64,000 nucleotides of DNA from Sphaerimonospora sp050942215 (GCF_050942215.1 NZ_CP192056.1:1-64000), one strand, 5' to 3'. Counted from the stretch's first letter, positions 1-11,415 are shown. Notes: generated by a model from the letters alone, not told the origin. A program made the numbers and translations.

Positions 1-1617
1 ATGGATAGCGTCGACCTCAACGCTGTATGGGCTCGGGCGCTCGCGACCCTGTTCGACGAGGGAGTGTCCGGGCAGCAGCGCGCCTTCCTCCAGATGACGC
101 AGCCCTCCGGCCTGATCAACGACACCATCCTGCTGGCCGCCCCCAACGACTTCGCCAAGGAGGTCCTGGAGGTACGGCTCCGCCCATTGATCGCGCACGC
201 GCTCGCCCAGGAACTGGGGCAGCCGGTGCGCATCGCCGTGATGGTCGACCCCGGAGCCTCCTCCTACGGACAGAACGGCCCCGCCATGGGCCAGCCCGGT
301 CCCGGTCCTGGCGCCGGGCAGAACGGGCTGCAGCCGCCTCGGCCGGCCGAATATCCACAACCCCGCCCACAGGCACAGCGACCCCCCTTTCCCTCGGACG
401 ACTCCGTACAGCGGGACGCCGGGCCGTACGGCGGACAGGACTACCAACGCGGGCAGGACTATCCGCGCGGCCAGGAGTATCCACAGCGGACCGGCGGATA
501 TTCCCCGGAGCCGCCGCCGAAGCCCGAGCCTCCGCAGCACCGGTGGGACGTACGGGGCGGCGGCCGAGCCTCCAGTGAGCCGGCCCGGCTGAACGCGAAG
601 TACACCTTCGAGACCTTCGTCATCGGGGCCAGCAACCGGTTCGCGCACGCCGCCGCCGTCGCGGCCGCCGAGTCTCCGGCCAAGGCGTACAACCCGCTGT
701 TCATCTACGGCGACTCGGGCCTGGGCAAGACCCACCTGCTGCACGCGATCGGCCACTACGCCCAGCACCTCTACGACGGCGCCCGGGTGCGTTATGTGAG
801 CTCCGAGGAGTTCACCAACGATTTCATCAACTCCATCCGCGACCACAAGGCGGACGGGTTCCGCGCACGCTACCGTGCGGTCGACATCCTGCTCGTGGAC
901 GACATCCAGTTCCTGGAGGGCAAGGAGCAGACCCAGGAGGAGTTCTTCCACACCTTCAACACCCTCCACAACGCCAGCAAGCAGATCGTCATCTCCAGCG
1001 ACCGCGCCCCCAAGCAGCTCATGACGCTGGAGGACCGGTTGCGCAACAGGTTCGAGTGGGGCCTGATCACCGACGTCCAGCCGCCGGAGCTGGAGACCCG
1101 CATCGCGATCCTGCGCAAGAAGGCGATACAGGAGGGGCTGGCCGCGCCGCCCGACGTGCTCGAGTACATCGCGAGCCGGATCGCGACGAACATCCGAGAG
1201 CTGGAGGGGGCCCTGATCCGGGTCACCGCCTTCGCCAGCCTCAATCGGCAGTCTGTGGACATACAGCTCGCCGAGGTCGTACTCAAGGACCTGATCAGTG
1301 AGGACGCCAGCCCCGAGATCACCATCTCGCTCATCATGTCGACGACGGCGGAGTACTTCGGAGTCTCGCTCGACGACCTGTGCGGCAGCTCCCGCTCCCG
1401 GGCCCTGGTGACCGCCCGGCAGATCGCCATGTACCTCGCCCGCGAGCTCACCGACCTCTCACTGCCGAAGATCGGCCAGCAGTTCGGCGGCCGGGATCAC
1501 ACGACCGTGATGCACGCCGAACGGAAGATCCGGTCGCTCATGGCCGAGCGCCGATCGATGTACAACCAGGTGAACGAGCTGACGACCCGCGTGAAGCAGC
1601 GGGCGCGCAACACTTAA
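1..1617 (+). CDS. dnaA: Chromosomal replication initiator protein DnaA
   Basis: Initiates chromosome replication by binding DnaA boxes at oriC as an ATP-driven oligomer. The 538-residue protein shows the four-domain layout: an N-terminal interaction domain (about 1-83), a long Pro/Gln/Gly-rich linker (about 85-190) typical of actinobacteria, an AAA+ domain with Walker A GDSGLGKTHL (about 237-246) and Walker B ILLVDDIQF (about 296-304), and the C-terminal DNA-binding domain with the DnaA signature GGRDHTTVMHAERKI (about 496-510). The ATG is the first base of the window, as is usual when a genome is numbered from dnaA, so its promoter and ribosome-binding site are not visible. oriC follows directly. 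Confidence 0.99.
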   Translation: MDSVDLNAVWARALATLFDEGVSGQQRAFLQMTQPSGLINDTILLAAPNDFAKEVLEVRLRPLIAHALAQELGQPVRIAVMVDPGASSYGQNGPAMGQPGPGPGAGQNGLQPPRPAEYPQPRPQAQRPPFPSDDSVQRDAGPYGGQDYQRGQDYPRGQEYPQRTGGYSPEPPPKPEPPQHRWDVRGGGRASSEPARLNAKYTFETFVIGASNRFAHAAAVAAAESPAKAYNPLFIYGDSGLGKTHLLHAIGHYAQHLYDGARVRYVSSEEFTNDFINSIRDHKADGFRARYRAVDILLVDDIQFLEGKEQTQEEFFHTFNTLHNASKQIVISSDRAPKQLMTLEDRLRNRFEWGLITDVQPPELETRIAILRKKAIQEGLAAPPDVLEYIASRIATNIRELEGALIRVTAFASLNRQSVDIQLAEVVLKDLISEDASPEITISLIMSTTAEYFGVSLDDLCGSSRSRALVTARQIAMYLARELTDLSLPKIGQQFGGRDHTTVMHAERKIRSLMAERRSMYNQVNELTTRVKQRARNT

Positions 1618-2210
1618 TACACAGCCTGTGGATATCTCTGTGGATCAACGGCAGAGAGTCGTCCGCGGTGCGCTCGTGACTACTTCACTCTGACATCCCC
1701 CGGAAGACCGCCGTACCGGGCTGGGGATAAACCTGGGGAAAGCCTGGGGATTTCTTGGGGAATACCGGTGGACACCTTGGGGATGCCCTGTGCGCAGAGT
1801 TTTCCCCAGGCACAAAACGGACTCCTACCCCGTGGATAACCGGTGGAAACATCGTGGATTACCGGTGGACGACGGCCCCTCTCGCTGGGGAAGCGCTGTG
1901 GGCACAGCTCGTGAACCCACAGCGAAGGCGTCTCCATCCACCCGTCACCCACAGGGCCAGTGGATGAAAAACTATCTCTGAGCTGCGAGGACCGGGGAAA
2001 TCCACATATCCACGGCCCCTAAGAAGATGACTGGTTCCTCTCTCTACGAAGGGCTCAAGAACCACAGAAGGGTCCCGGAGAGCGCCCGGCCTCAGGAGCC
2101 GATCAAGACCTCGCCGAGCAGTTGGAGCGAGCTACCCCGGTTCTGGAGCACCCGGGTCCCGGGAGATGGAAGACTTGGCCAAGCACCGATACCCAGGAGG
2201 CTGATCCACC
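1618..2210. other. oriC: replication origin between dnaA and dnaN
   Basis: This 593-base non-coding stretch holds many DnaA-box-like sequences on both strands (TGTGGATA at 1627, TGTGGATCA at 1639, CGTGGATAA at 1831, CGTGGATTA at 1853, TCCACA and ATCCACGG around 2001-2014) and many related TGGGGA or GGTGGA motifs. A run of four TGGGGA copies at 1722, 1734, 1745 and 1756 is spaced 11-12 bp. The position between dnaA and dnaN, the box density and the absence of a convincing gene identify it as oriC. I cannot place the unwinding element. Confidence 0.93.
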
Positions 2211-2213
2211 GTG

Positions 2214-3350
2214 ATGTTCCGGATCGATCGCGACGTGCTCGCCGAGGCCGTGGCGTGGACGGCGCGCAGCCTTCCGGCCCGGCCCTCGATGCCGGTGCTG
2301 GCGGGCATGCGCCTCGAGGTCACCGACGACCAGCGGCTGAAGCTCTCCGGCTTCGACTACGAGGTCTCGGCCGAGGTGACCCTCGAGCTGCAGACCGGTG
2401 AGCCGGGTGTGGTGCTCGTCTCCGGCAAACTCCTCGCCGAGATCACCCGGGCGCTCCCCGCCCAGCCGGTCGAGCTCACCATGGACGGTTCCAAGGCCGT
2501 CGTCACCTGCGGCAGTTCGAGGTTCACCCTGTCCACCCTGCCGGTGGAGGACTATCCCTCGCTGCCCACCATGCCGCCCGCCGCCGGTCGGGTCGGCAGC
2601 GACGTGTTCGCCTCGGCCGTCGCACAGGTCGCCGTCGCGACGGGCAAGGACGACACGCTTCCGATGCTCACGGGTGTGCGGATGGAGATCGAGAGCGACA
2701 GCGTGACCCTGGCGGCGACCGACCGCTACCGCCTGGCCGTACGTGAGCTGAAGTGGCAGCCGGAGCAGCCCGATCTCCAGGCGATCGCGATGATCCCCGG
2801 CCGTACGCTCGCCGAGACCGCCAAGGCGCTCGGCGGCACGGGAGCCGAGGTGGAGATCGCGCTCAGCTCCGTCGGCGGCACCGGCGAGGGCATGATCGGG
2901 TTCTCCAGTTCCGGCAGGCGGACCACGACCCGGCTGCTCGACCCGGAGTTCCCCAAGTATCGGTCGCTGCTGCCCACCGAGTTCTCCGCCCGCGCCGATC
3001 TGTCCACAGCCTCGTTCGTCGAGGCCGTCAAGCGCGTGGCGCTGGTCGCGGAGCGCAACACCCCGGTGCGGCTGGCCTTCCACGGCGGCGAGGTGATCCT
3101 GGAGGCGGGCAGCGGCGACGAGGCCCAGGCCGTGGAGGCGCTGCCGGTCGAGTTCGACGGCGACGAGATCAACATCGCGTTCAACCACCAGTACCTGCTG
3201 GAGGGGCTGGGGGCGATCGACTCCGACGTGGCCCGGCTGCAGTTCACCACGTCAACCAAGCCGGCGATCCTCACCGGCGGCAAGCCTGTGGACGAGGGCG
3301 CGGTCGAGGACTACCGCTACCTCATCATGCCGATCCGCCTGTCGAGCTGA
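2214..3350 (+). CDS. dnaN: DNA polymerase III beta subunit (sliding clamp)
   Basis: Ring-shaped clamp that tethers the replicative polymerase to DNA. The protein is 378 residues, normal for the family, with the three-domain clamp fold suggested by the sequence and the conserved C-terminal end YLIMPIRLSS that forms part of the partner-binding pocket. An AGGAGG at 2195-2200 precedes two adjacent start codons: GTG at 2211 (10-base spacing) and ATG at 2214 (13 bases). I chose the ATG because the family normally begins M(K/F)FR; the GTG adds one residue. It lies directly downstream of oriC. Confidence 0.98.
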   Translation: MFRIDRDVLAEAVAWTARSLPARPSMPVLAGMRLEVTDDQRLKLSGFDYEVSAEVTLELQTGEPGVVLVSGKLLAEITRALPAQPVELTMDGSKAVVTCGSSRFTLSTLPVEDYPSLPTMPPAAGRVGSDVFASAVAQVAVATGKDDTLPMLTGVRMEIESDSVTLAATDRYRLAVRELKWQPEQPDLQAIAMIPGRTLAETAKALGGTGAEVEIALSSVGGTGEGMIGFSSSGRRTTTRLLDPEFPKYRSLLPTEFSARADLSTASFVEAVKRVALVAERNTPVRLAFHGGEVILEAGSGDEAQAVEALPVEFDGDEINIAFNHQYLLEGLGAIDSDVARLQFTTSTKPAILTGGKPVDEGAVEDYRYLIMPIRLSS

Positions 3351-3506
3351 TCAGCGGTCTGGCCTGTCGTCCGTCTGACCTGTTTGATCCGTCTGTCTGA
3401 TCTGCCGGAGTGATCCCGAGACGTACTATCGAGCTCGGGCATATGCTCACCGTACCGGGGTACGCGTGCCTTCCGGGCGAGTCGGGATGGTTGCTGCGGC
3501 TAAGGG

Positions 3507-4466
3507 GTGACTGACGTGCGGATCGGCATGATCGGGCTCGGCAAGATGGGCGGGAAGATGGCCGAGCGGCTCCGCCGCGGCGGCCACGAGGTCATCGGCT
3601 ATGACCGTGACCCCTCGGTCAGCGACGTCGGCGGCATCGAAGAACTCGTCGAGAGGCTCGACGCCCCGCGCGCCGTGTGGGTGATGGTCCCCGCGGGAGA
3701 ACCGACGCGGGCCGTCATCGATCGGCTCGGCGAGCTGCTCACGTCCGGCGACGTCATCGTCGACGGCGGCAACTCGCACTACAAGGACGACCAGCGGCAC
3801 GCGGCCGAGCTCGCCGCGAAGGGCATCGGCTTCGTCGATGTGGGCGTGAGCGGCGGCGTCTGGGGGCTCGAGTACGGCTACGCGCTCATGGCTGGCGGCG
3901 CCCCCGAGCACGTTCGGCGACTCATGCCGATCTTCGAAACGCTCAAGCCGGAGGGTGAGGACGGCTTCGTCCACGCCGGCGGCGTCGGCGGCGGACACTT
4001 CGCGAAGATGGTCCACAACGGCATCGAGTACGGCATGATGCAGGCCTTCGCCGAGGGCTGGGAACTGCTGGAGACCTGCGACGAGGTCACCGACATCGTC
4101 GGGACGTTCAAGAGCTGGCGTCACGGCACGGTCATCCGCTCATGGCTGCTCGACCTGATGGTCCGTGCGCTGGAGGAGGACCCGGAGCTGACCGAGCTGA
4201 AGGGGTACGCGGAGGACTCGGGCGAGGGCCGGTGGACGGTCCAGGCGGCGGTCGACAACGCCGTGCCACTCCCCGCCATCACGGCCGCCCTCTACGCGCG
4301 CTTCGCCTCCCGGCAGGCGGACTCGCCGGCGATGAAGATGATCGCCGCGCTGCGCAACCAGTTCGGCGGCCACGCGGTCGCCCCGACCATGGAGGGTATG
4401 GACGAGGCGCAGATGGGCCGGGGCGCCGACTCCCCAGGTGCCGACGTCACCCCTCCCCTGCCGTGA
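3507..4466 (+). CDS. gnd: 6-phosphogluconate dehydrogenase, decarboxylating (short form)
   Basis: Oxidises 6-phosphogluconate to ribulose 5-phosphate in the pentose phosphate pathway. The N-terminal Rossmann motif GMIGLGKMGGKMA, the DGGNSHYKDD segment and the catalytic region GVSGGVWGLEYGY (about residues 115-127) are clear. At 319 residues it belongs to the short Gnd class of about 300 residues rather than the 470-residue class. GTG at 3507 is preceded by AAGGGG; a second GTG at 3516 (VRIGMIG) is an alternative start. Its location between dnaN and recF is conserved in many actinobacteria. The TGA stop lies inside the first copy of the repeat array that starts at 4462. Confidence 0.96.
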   Translation: MTDVRIGMIGLGKMGGKMAERLRRGGHEVIGYDRDPSVSDVGGIEELVERLDAPRAVWVMVPAGEPTRAVIDRLGELLTSGDVIVDGGNSHYKDDQRHAAELAAKGIGFVDVGVSGGVWGLEYGYALMAGGAPEHVRRLMPIFETLKPEGEDGFVHAGGVGGGHFAKMVHNGIEYGMMQAFAEGWELLETCDEVTDIVGTFKSWRHGTVIRSWLLDLMVRALEEDPELTELKGYAEDSGEGRWTVQAAVDNAVPLPAITAALYARFASRQADSPAMKMIAALRNQFGGHAVAPTMEGMDEAQMGRGADSPGADVTPPLP

Positions 4467-4714
4467 TCTTGCAGTTACTCGCACGTATCCCCGGCAACCT
4501 GCGCTTATACCATTCGTGATCTTGCAGAAACTCGCGGTCGTAGCCGCTGACCAGGGAGAAGTTCTTCCGTGATCTTGCGGTCGTATGACGGGCCAACTGC
4601 AAGATCACGAACATGGTTTTCCCTGATCAGTGGGCGTCTGTGCGAGTTTCTGCAAGATCACGCCAAGTGTTTCCCCAGGTGAGGGGGGAGTCTGCGAGTA
4701 ACTGCAAGATCACG
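4462..4714. repeat. Six-copy nested symmetric repeat array between gnd and recF
   Basis: Three forward copies starting with CGTGATCTTGC (4462-4483, 4515-4536, 4568-4580) are mirrored by three inverted copies ending in GCAAGATCACG (4595-4610, 4641-4662, 4693-4714). The outermost pair is a perfect 22-base inverted repeat and the middle pair perfect over 21 bases. Starts are 53 bases apart on the left arm and ends 52 apart on the right. Midpoints of the three pairs coincide within one base of 4588. The innermost pair is degenerate. No reading frame occupies the region. Function unknown; it could form a cruciform or be a regularly spaced protein-binding array. Confidence 0.95.
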
Positions 4715-4751
4715 GTGAAGGTGGGGGGTGGGGCGGGCTAGCCTTACGGGC

Positions 4752-5951
4752 GTGTATGTGGCGAGCCTTTCCCTCACCGACTATCGGTCGTACGCCGAGG
4801 TCGAGTTCACGCTCGAGCCGGGGCCGACGGCCTTCGTCGGGCCGAACGGGCAGGGGAAGACCAACCTGGTCGAGGCGCTGGGCTACCTGGCCACCCATTC
4901 GAGTCACCGGGTCGCCACCGACGCCCCGCTCGTACGGCACGGCGCGCAACGCGCCGTCATCCGGTCCGTCGTCGTCAAGGACGACCGCCGCGCACTGATC
5001 GAGCTGGAGATCAATCCGGGCCGCGCCAACCGCGCGAGGGTGAACCGATCTCCGGTGCCTCGTCCGCGTGAGGCGCTCGGCCTGCTGCGTACCGTGCTGT
5101 TCGCACCCGAGGATCTCGCGCTGGTCAAGGGTGATCCCTCGGAGCGGCGCCGTTTCCTGGACGAGCTGCTCGCCGCCCGCGCCCCGCGGCTCGCCGGCGT
5201 ACGCGCCGACTACGAACGTGTGCTCAAGCAGCGGAACGCCCTGCTGCGTACCGTGGCCGCCTCCGGCGGCGGCCGGCGGCGCAGTGCGCGCAGACAGAAC
5301 GACGAGGCGGCGTTCGCCGCCGCGGGCGCGGGAGACGTGCTCGCCACACTCGAGATCTGGGACGCCCATCTCGTACGGCACGGAGCCGAGTTGACGGCGG
5401 CCCGCCTGGACCTGGTCAACGCGCTGCGGCCGATGGCGGCCAAGGCCTACGCCACGCTCGCCCCGTCGTCCGGCCTGGCCGACCTGGAGTACCGAAGCTC
5501 GACGGACGAGGGAAAGTTATCCACAGATATGCCCCCATTGGGGATAAGTCGTGAGGATATCGCCGAACGGCTGCGCGCCGGCCTCGCCGAGGTGCGCCGG
5601 GCGGAGCTGGAGCGTGGCGTCACACTGATCGGCCCGCACCGTGACGACCTTCTGCTCCAGCTGGGCGAGCTGCCCGCCCGGGGCTACGCCAGTCACGGCG
5701 AGTCCTGGTCGTTCGCGCTGGCGCTCCGGCTGGCCGCCTACGACCTGCTCAGATCGGACGGCGGTGATCCCGTGCTGATCCTCGACGACGTGTTCGCCGA
5801 GCTCGACGTCCAGCGGCGCAGGCGGCTCACCGAGATCGTCGCCCCGGCGGAACAGGTGCTCATCACCGCGGCGGCGGCGGGCGACGTGCCGCCAGAGCTC
5901 GCCGGAGCGCGCTTCGACGTGACGGAGGGGGCCGCGACCCGTGTCCGCTGA
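4752..5951 (+). CDS. recF: DNA replication and repair protein RecF
   Basis: SMC-like ATPase that loads RecA at single-strand gaps. The 399-residue protein has Walker A GPNGQGKTNLVEAL near the N-terminus, the signature-region segment LIGPHRDD and the Walker B/D-loop LILDDVFAELD near the C-terminus. The reading frame is open from GTG 4728, but the family begins with a short VxxLSLTDYRSY strand, so the GTG at 4752 (VYVASLSL) is preferred. The end overlaps the DUF721 gene by 11 bases. A perfect TTATCCACA lies inside the gene at 5518-5526, where it encodes part of a poorly conserved loop. Confidence 0.97.
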   Translation: MYVASLSLTDYRSYAEVEFTLEPGPTAFVGPNGQGKTNLVEALGYLATHSSHRVATDAPLVRHGAQRAVIRSVVVKDDRRALIELEINPGRANRARVNRSPVPRPREALGLLRTVLFAPEDLALVKGDPSERRRFLDELLAARAPRLAGVRADYERVLKQRNALLRTVAASGGGRRRSARRQNDEAAFAAAGAGDVLATLEIWDAHLVRHGAELTAARLDLVNALRPMAAKAYATLAPSSGLADLEYRSSTDEGKLSTDMPPLGISREDIAERLRAGLAEVRRAELERGVTLIGPHRDDLLLQLGELPARGYASHGESWSFALALRLAAYDLLRSDGGDPVLILDDVFAELDVQRRRRLTEIVAPAEQVLITAAAAGDVPPELAGARFDVTEGAATRVR

Positions 5952-6534
5952 ACGCCGACAGCCCGAGCCCCCTCGCGGCGCGGCTCCGAATATGTCCCCA
6001 TCCCCCGCTTTATCCACAGGCGGTGGAAAACTCCCTCCGCCGGCGGCGGAGACGACGGCGAAGGGCGCCGCACTCGCGCGGGAGAAGCTGGCGCAGGCCA
6101 AGGCGGACGCCGCCAAGCGCGGGCAGCTTCCCCGGAGAGAGCCGCGCCGCCGCTCCGGCGGTCCGCGACGGGACTCCGGCGATCCCCAGCTGTTCGGCCG
6201 GGCGATCCGCGATCTGCTCGCCGATCGGGGATGGGAGCAGTCGGCCGCGATCGGCGGGGTCTTCGGCCGCTGGCGCGAGATCGTGGGGCCCGGGCTGGCG
6301 GAGCACACCAGGCCCGAGAGCTTCGCGGACGGCGAGGTGGTCGTGACCGCCGACTCGACGGCCTGGGCCACGCAGGTGCGCCTGCTGGCGACGACGCTGG
6401 TCAGGCGGCTGAACGAGGAGCTCGGGGACGGCACGGTCAAGCATGTGAAGGTACGCGGTCCCGTCGGTGGTCCGCGGCCCGATGGCGGCCTGCGGGTACG
6501 CGGATCGCGTGGACCGCGGGACACCTACGGCTGA
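5941..6534 (+). CDS. DUF721 family protein (DciA-like)
   Basis: DUF721 proteins include DciA, the replicative helicase operator of many bacteria lacking DnaC; assigning that role here is inference. The 197-residue protein has a low-complexity basic N-terminus (about 1-75) and a C-terminal DUF721 core beginning near LFGRAIRDLLADRGWEQ and including ITRPESF/VVVTADSTAWATQVRLL-like segments. GTG at 5941 overlaps recF, implying translational coupling. A perfect DnaA box TTATCCACA occurs at 6010-6018 within the disordered coding part. The position after recF and before gyrB is the usual one in actinobacteria. Confidence 0.9.
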   Translation: MSAERRQPEPPRGAAPNMSPSPALSTGGGKLPPPAAETTAKGAALAREKLAQAKADAAKRGQLPRREPRRRSGGPRRDSGDPQLFGRAIRDLLADRGWEQSAAIGGVFGRWREIVGPGLAEHTRPESFADGEVVVTADSTAWATQVRLLATTLVRRLNEELGDGTVKHVKVRGPVGGPRPDGGLRVRGSRGPRDTYG

Positions 6535-6935
6535 GCCGTACGAGAAGGACAACGACCGCCTGGCCGTACGAAACCGGGCGGTGCGCGAGCGACCCGGACG
6601 CCGGGCGCGACGGGGGCCGGAGGGCCGACCTCGAACCGGCTCAAAATCGTCCCTGAGGCGACGACCCCCATCCCACGTGGGGGGTGCTCAAAACCATGAT
6701 CGTCAAGCGACAGAGCATCACAGCGCCCGTCAATGCCCCCTGCGGTCCATCGGAACGGTAGAATGAAGACGGACTCAAGGACACGTCCGGTTTGTCTCAC
6801 CCCGGTCCAGTCATACCTGGAAACCGACTCCCCTGGGTGAGCGCATCGGGGCACTCACAACGGTGACGGGCACGGCCAGGGCAGCCAATCGAGGGTGCCC
6901 GCGCGCCGCGTGTCCGCGGCAGGAGGATTTCGCAC
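6535..6935. promoter_or_regulatory. gyrBA upstream region (about 400 bases, no gene)
   Basis: I see no credible coding region here. An inverted repeat CCCCCA...TGGGGG near 6665-6685 may end the DUF721 transcript. A TAGAAT hexamer at 6759-6764 is a possible -10 element for gyrB, leaving a leader of about 165 bases; no good -35 element was recognised. Assignments are weak. Confidence 0.4.
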
Positions 6936-8879
<1,944 letters not shown>

Positions 8880-8907
8880 GCAGAGTGTCTGAGCAAAAGG
8901 ACTTTTC

Positions 8908-11415
8908 GTGACGGAAGTGAACACTCAGCCCGGGCCACCCGCCGATCGCATCGAGCCGGTCGACATCCAGGCCGAGATGCAGCGCAGCTACATCGACTAC
9001 GCGATGTCGGTCATCGTGTCCCGCGCGCTGCCGGACGTGCGCGACGGCCTCAAGCCCGTGCACCGCCGGGTGCTGTACGCGATGTTCGACGGAGGCTACC
9101 GTCCCGATCGCGGCTACTTCAAGTGCTCGCGCATCGTCGGTGACGTCATGGGGTCCTATCACCCCCACGGCGACACCTCGATCTACGACACGGTCGTACG
9201 GCTCGCGCAGCCGTGGTCGCTGCGCTATCCGCTCGTCGACGGGCAGGGCAACTTCGGCTCGCCGGGCAACGACCCCGCTGCCGCGATGCGGTACACCGAG
9301 AGCCGCCTGGCGCCGATCGCCATGGAGATGCTCCGGGACATAGACAAGGAGACCGTCGACTTCCAGCCGAACTACGACGGCCGGTCGCAGGAGCCGGTGG
9401 TCCTGCCGTCGCGGTTCCCCAATCTGCTGGTGAACGGCTCGGCCGGCATCGCGGTCGGCATGGCGACGAACATCCCGCCGCATAACCTCCGCGAGGTCGG
9501 CGAGGCCGTCAAGTGGGCGCTGGAGAACCCCGAGGCGACCGACGACGAACTGCTGGCCGGGCTCATGGCCCGGATCAAGGGCCCCGACTTCCCGACCGCC
9601 GCGCTCATCGTGGGCCGCCGCGGCATCGAGGACGCCTACCGCACCGGCCGCGGCTCGATCACCATGCGGGCCGTCGTCGAGGTCGAGGAGGACGCCAAGG
9701 GACGGCAGTGCCTGGTCGTCACCGAGCTTCCGTACCAGGTGAACCCGGACAACCTCGCTCTCACCATCGCCGAGCTGGTCAAGGACGGCCGGATCACCGG
9801 CATCGCGGACGTGCGCGACGAGACCTCCTCGCGTACCGGCCAGCGGTTGGTGATCGTGCTGAAGCGCGACGCGGTCGCCAAGGTCGTGCTGAACAACCTG
9901 TACAAGCACACGCAGCTCCAGACGACGTTCGGCGCGAACATGATCGCGCTGGTCGACGGCGTGCCCCGGACGCTGCGGCTCGACCAGTTCGTACGGCACT
10001 ACGTCACGCACCAGATCGAGGTCGTCGTCCGGCGTACCCGGTTCCTGCTGCGCAAGGCCGAGGAGCGCGCCCACATCCTGCGCGGTCTGCTCAGGGCGCT
10101 CGATCGGATGGACGAGGTCATCGCGCTGATCAGGGGATCGGCCTCGGCGGCCGAGGCCCAGGGCGGACTGATGACGCTGCTCGACATCGACCAGGTGCAG
10201 GCGCAGGCCATCCTGGACATGCAGCTGCGCAAGCTGGCCGCGCTGGAACGCCAGCAGATCCAGGACGAGTACGACGGCCTGATGGCGCAGATCGCCGACT
10301 ACAACGACATCCTCGCCTCGGAGCCGCGGCAGCGGCGGCTCGTCTCCGACGAGCTCAGCGAGGTCATCGCGAAGTTCGGCGACGAGCGCAAGACGGAGAT
10401 CACCGCGCACGAGGGCGACATGTCCATGGAGGACCTGATCGCCGAAGAGGACGTCGTCGTCACGATCACCCTCGGCGGCTACGCCAAGCGCACCAGCACC
10501 GATCTCTACCGGGCCCAGCGGCGTGGCGGCAAGGGAGTGCGCGGAGCCCAGCTCCGCCAGGACGACATCGTCGAGCACTTCTTCGTGACCACGACCCACC
10601 ACTGGCTGCTGGCCTTCACCAACAAGGGCCGGGTCTACCGGTTCAAGGCGTACGAACTGCCGGACGCCGGGCGTGACGCGCGCGGCCAGCATCTGGCCAA
10701 CCTGCTCGCGATGCAGCCCGACGAGCATGTCATGGAGATGCTCGCCCTGCGGGACTACGACGTCGCGCCGTATCTGGTGCTCGCGACCCGCAGCGGCCTG
10801 GTGAAGAAGACCCGGCTGTCGGAGTACGACTCGCCGAGGTCCGGCGGCCTCATCGCCATAAACCTGCGTGAGGACGACGAGGTGATCGCGGCCCGGCTCG
10901 TCTCGGAGAACGACGACCTCCTGCTCGTCTCCAAGAACGCGCAGTCGATCCGCTTCACCGCCTCCGACGATGCCCTGCGCCCGATGGGCCGGGCCACCAG
11001 CGGCGTCATCGGCATGCGGTTCGTCGACGGCGACGAACTCCTGTCCATGAACGTCATCACGGGCGGCGAGGACGTGTTGGTCGCCACGGAGGGCGGGTAC
11101 GCGAAGCGCACCCCGGCCGAGCAGTACCCGGTGCAGGGCCGGGGAGGTAAGGGCGTGCTGACCGCGAAAATCGTCAGCTCCCGTGGCAAGCTTGTCGGAG
11201 CCGTCATGGTGCGCCCCGAGGACGAGGTCTTCGCGATCACGTCAGCGGGCGGGGTGATCCGGACCAGCGCCGGAGAGATCAAGCGCTCCGGCCGGCAGAC
11301 GATGGGGGTGCGCCTGATGAACCTTGCAGAAGGGGACAGCGTCGTGGCCCTTGCCCGCAATGCCGAGTCGTTGGGGACCGAGGAAAACGGGGCAGGAGAC
11401 GAGGCTGATGAATGA
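8908..11415 (+). CDS. gyrA: DNA gyrase subunit A
   Basis: DNA breakage-reunion subunit of gyrase. The 835-residue protein carries the quinolone-resistance-determining region (GSYHPHGDTSIYDTVVRL), with threonine at the position equivalent to E. coli Ser83 and aspartate at the Asp87 position, and the catalytic tyrosine in AAMRYTESRL (about residue 129). The C-terminal beta-pinwheel includes the QRRGGKGVRGAQ GyrA-box region. The GTG start is preceded by AAAAGGAC. The last codons overlap the start of the DUF3566 gene by 8 bases. The acidic tail ENGAGDEADE is typical of actinobacteria. Confidence 0.98.
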   Translation: MTEVNTQPGPPADRIEPVDIQAEMQRSYIDYAMSVIVSRALPDVRDGLKPVHRRVLYAMFDGGYRPDRGYFKCSRIVGDVMGSYHPHGDTSIYDTVVRLAQPWSLRYPLVDGQGNFGSPGNDPAAAMRYTESRLAPIAMEMLRDIDKETVDFQPNYDGRSQEPVVLPSRFPNLLVNGSAGIAVGMATNIPPHNLREVGEAVKWALENPEATDDELLAGLMARIKGPDFPTAALIVGRRGIEDAYRTGRGSITMRAVVEVEEDAKGRQCLVVTELPYQVNPDNLALTIAELVKDGRITGIADVRDETSSRTGQRLVIVLKRDAVAKVVLNNLYKHTQLQTTFGANMIALVDGVPRTLRLDQFVRHYVTHQIEVVVRRTRFLLRKAEERAHILRGLLRALDRMDEVIALIRGSASAAEAQGGLMTLLDIDQVQAQAILDMQLRKLAALERQQIQDEYDGLMAQIADYNDILASEPRQRRLVSDELSEVIAKFGDERKTEITAHEGDMSMEDLIAEEDVVVTITLGGYAKRTSTDLYRAQRRGGKGVRGAQLRQDDIVEHFFVTTTHHWLLAFTNKGRVYRFKAYELPDAGRDARGQHLANLLAMQPDEHVMEMLALRDYDVAPYLVLATRSGLVKKTRLSEYDSPRSGGLIAINLREDDEVIAARLVSENDDLLLVSKNAQSIRFTASDDALRPMGRATSGVIGMRFVDGDELLSMNVITGGEDVLVATEGGYAKRTPAEQYPVQGRGGKGVLTAKIVSSRGKLVGAVMVRPEDEVFAITSAGGVIRTSAGEIKRSGRQTMGVRLMNLAEGDSVVALARNAESLGTEENGAGDEADE

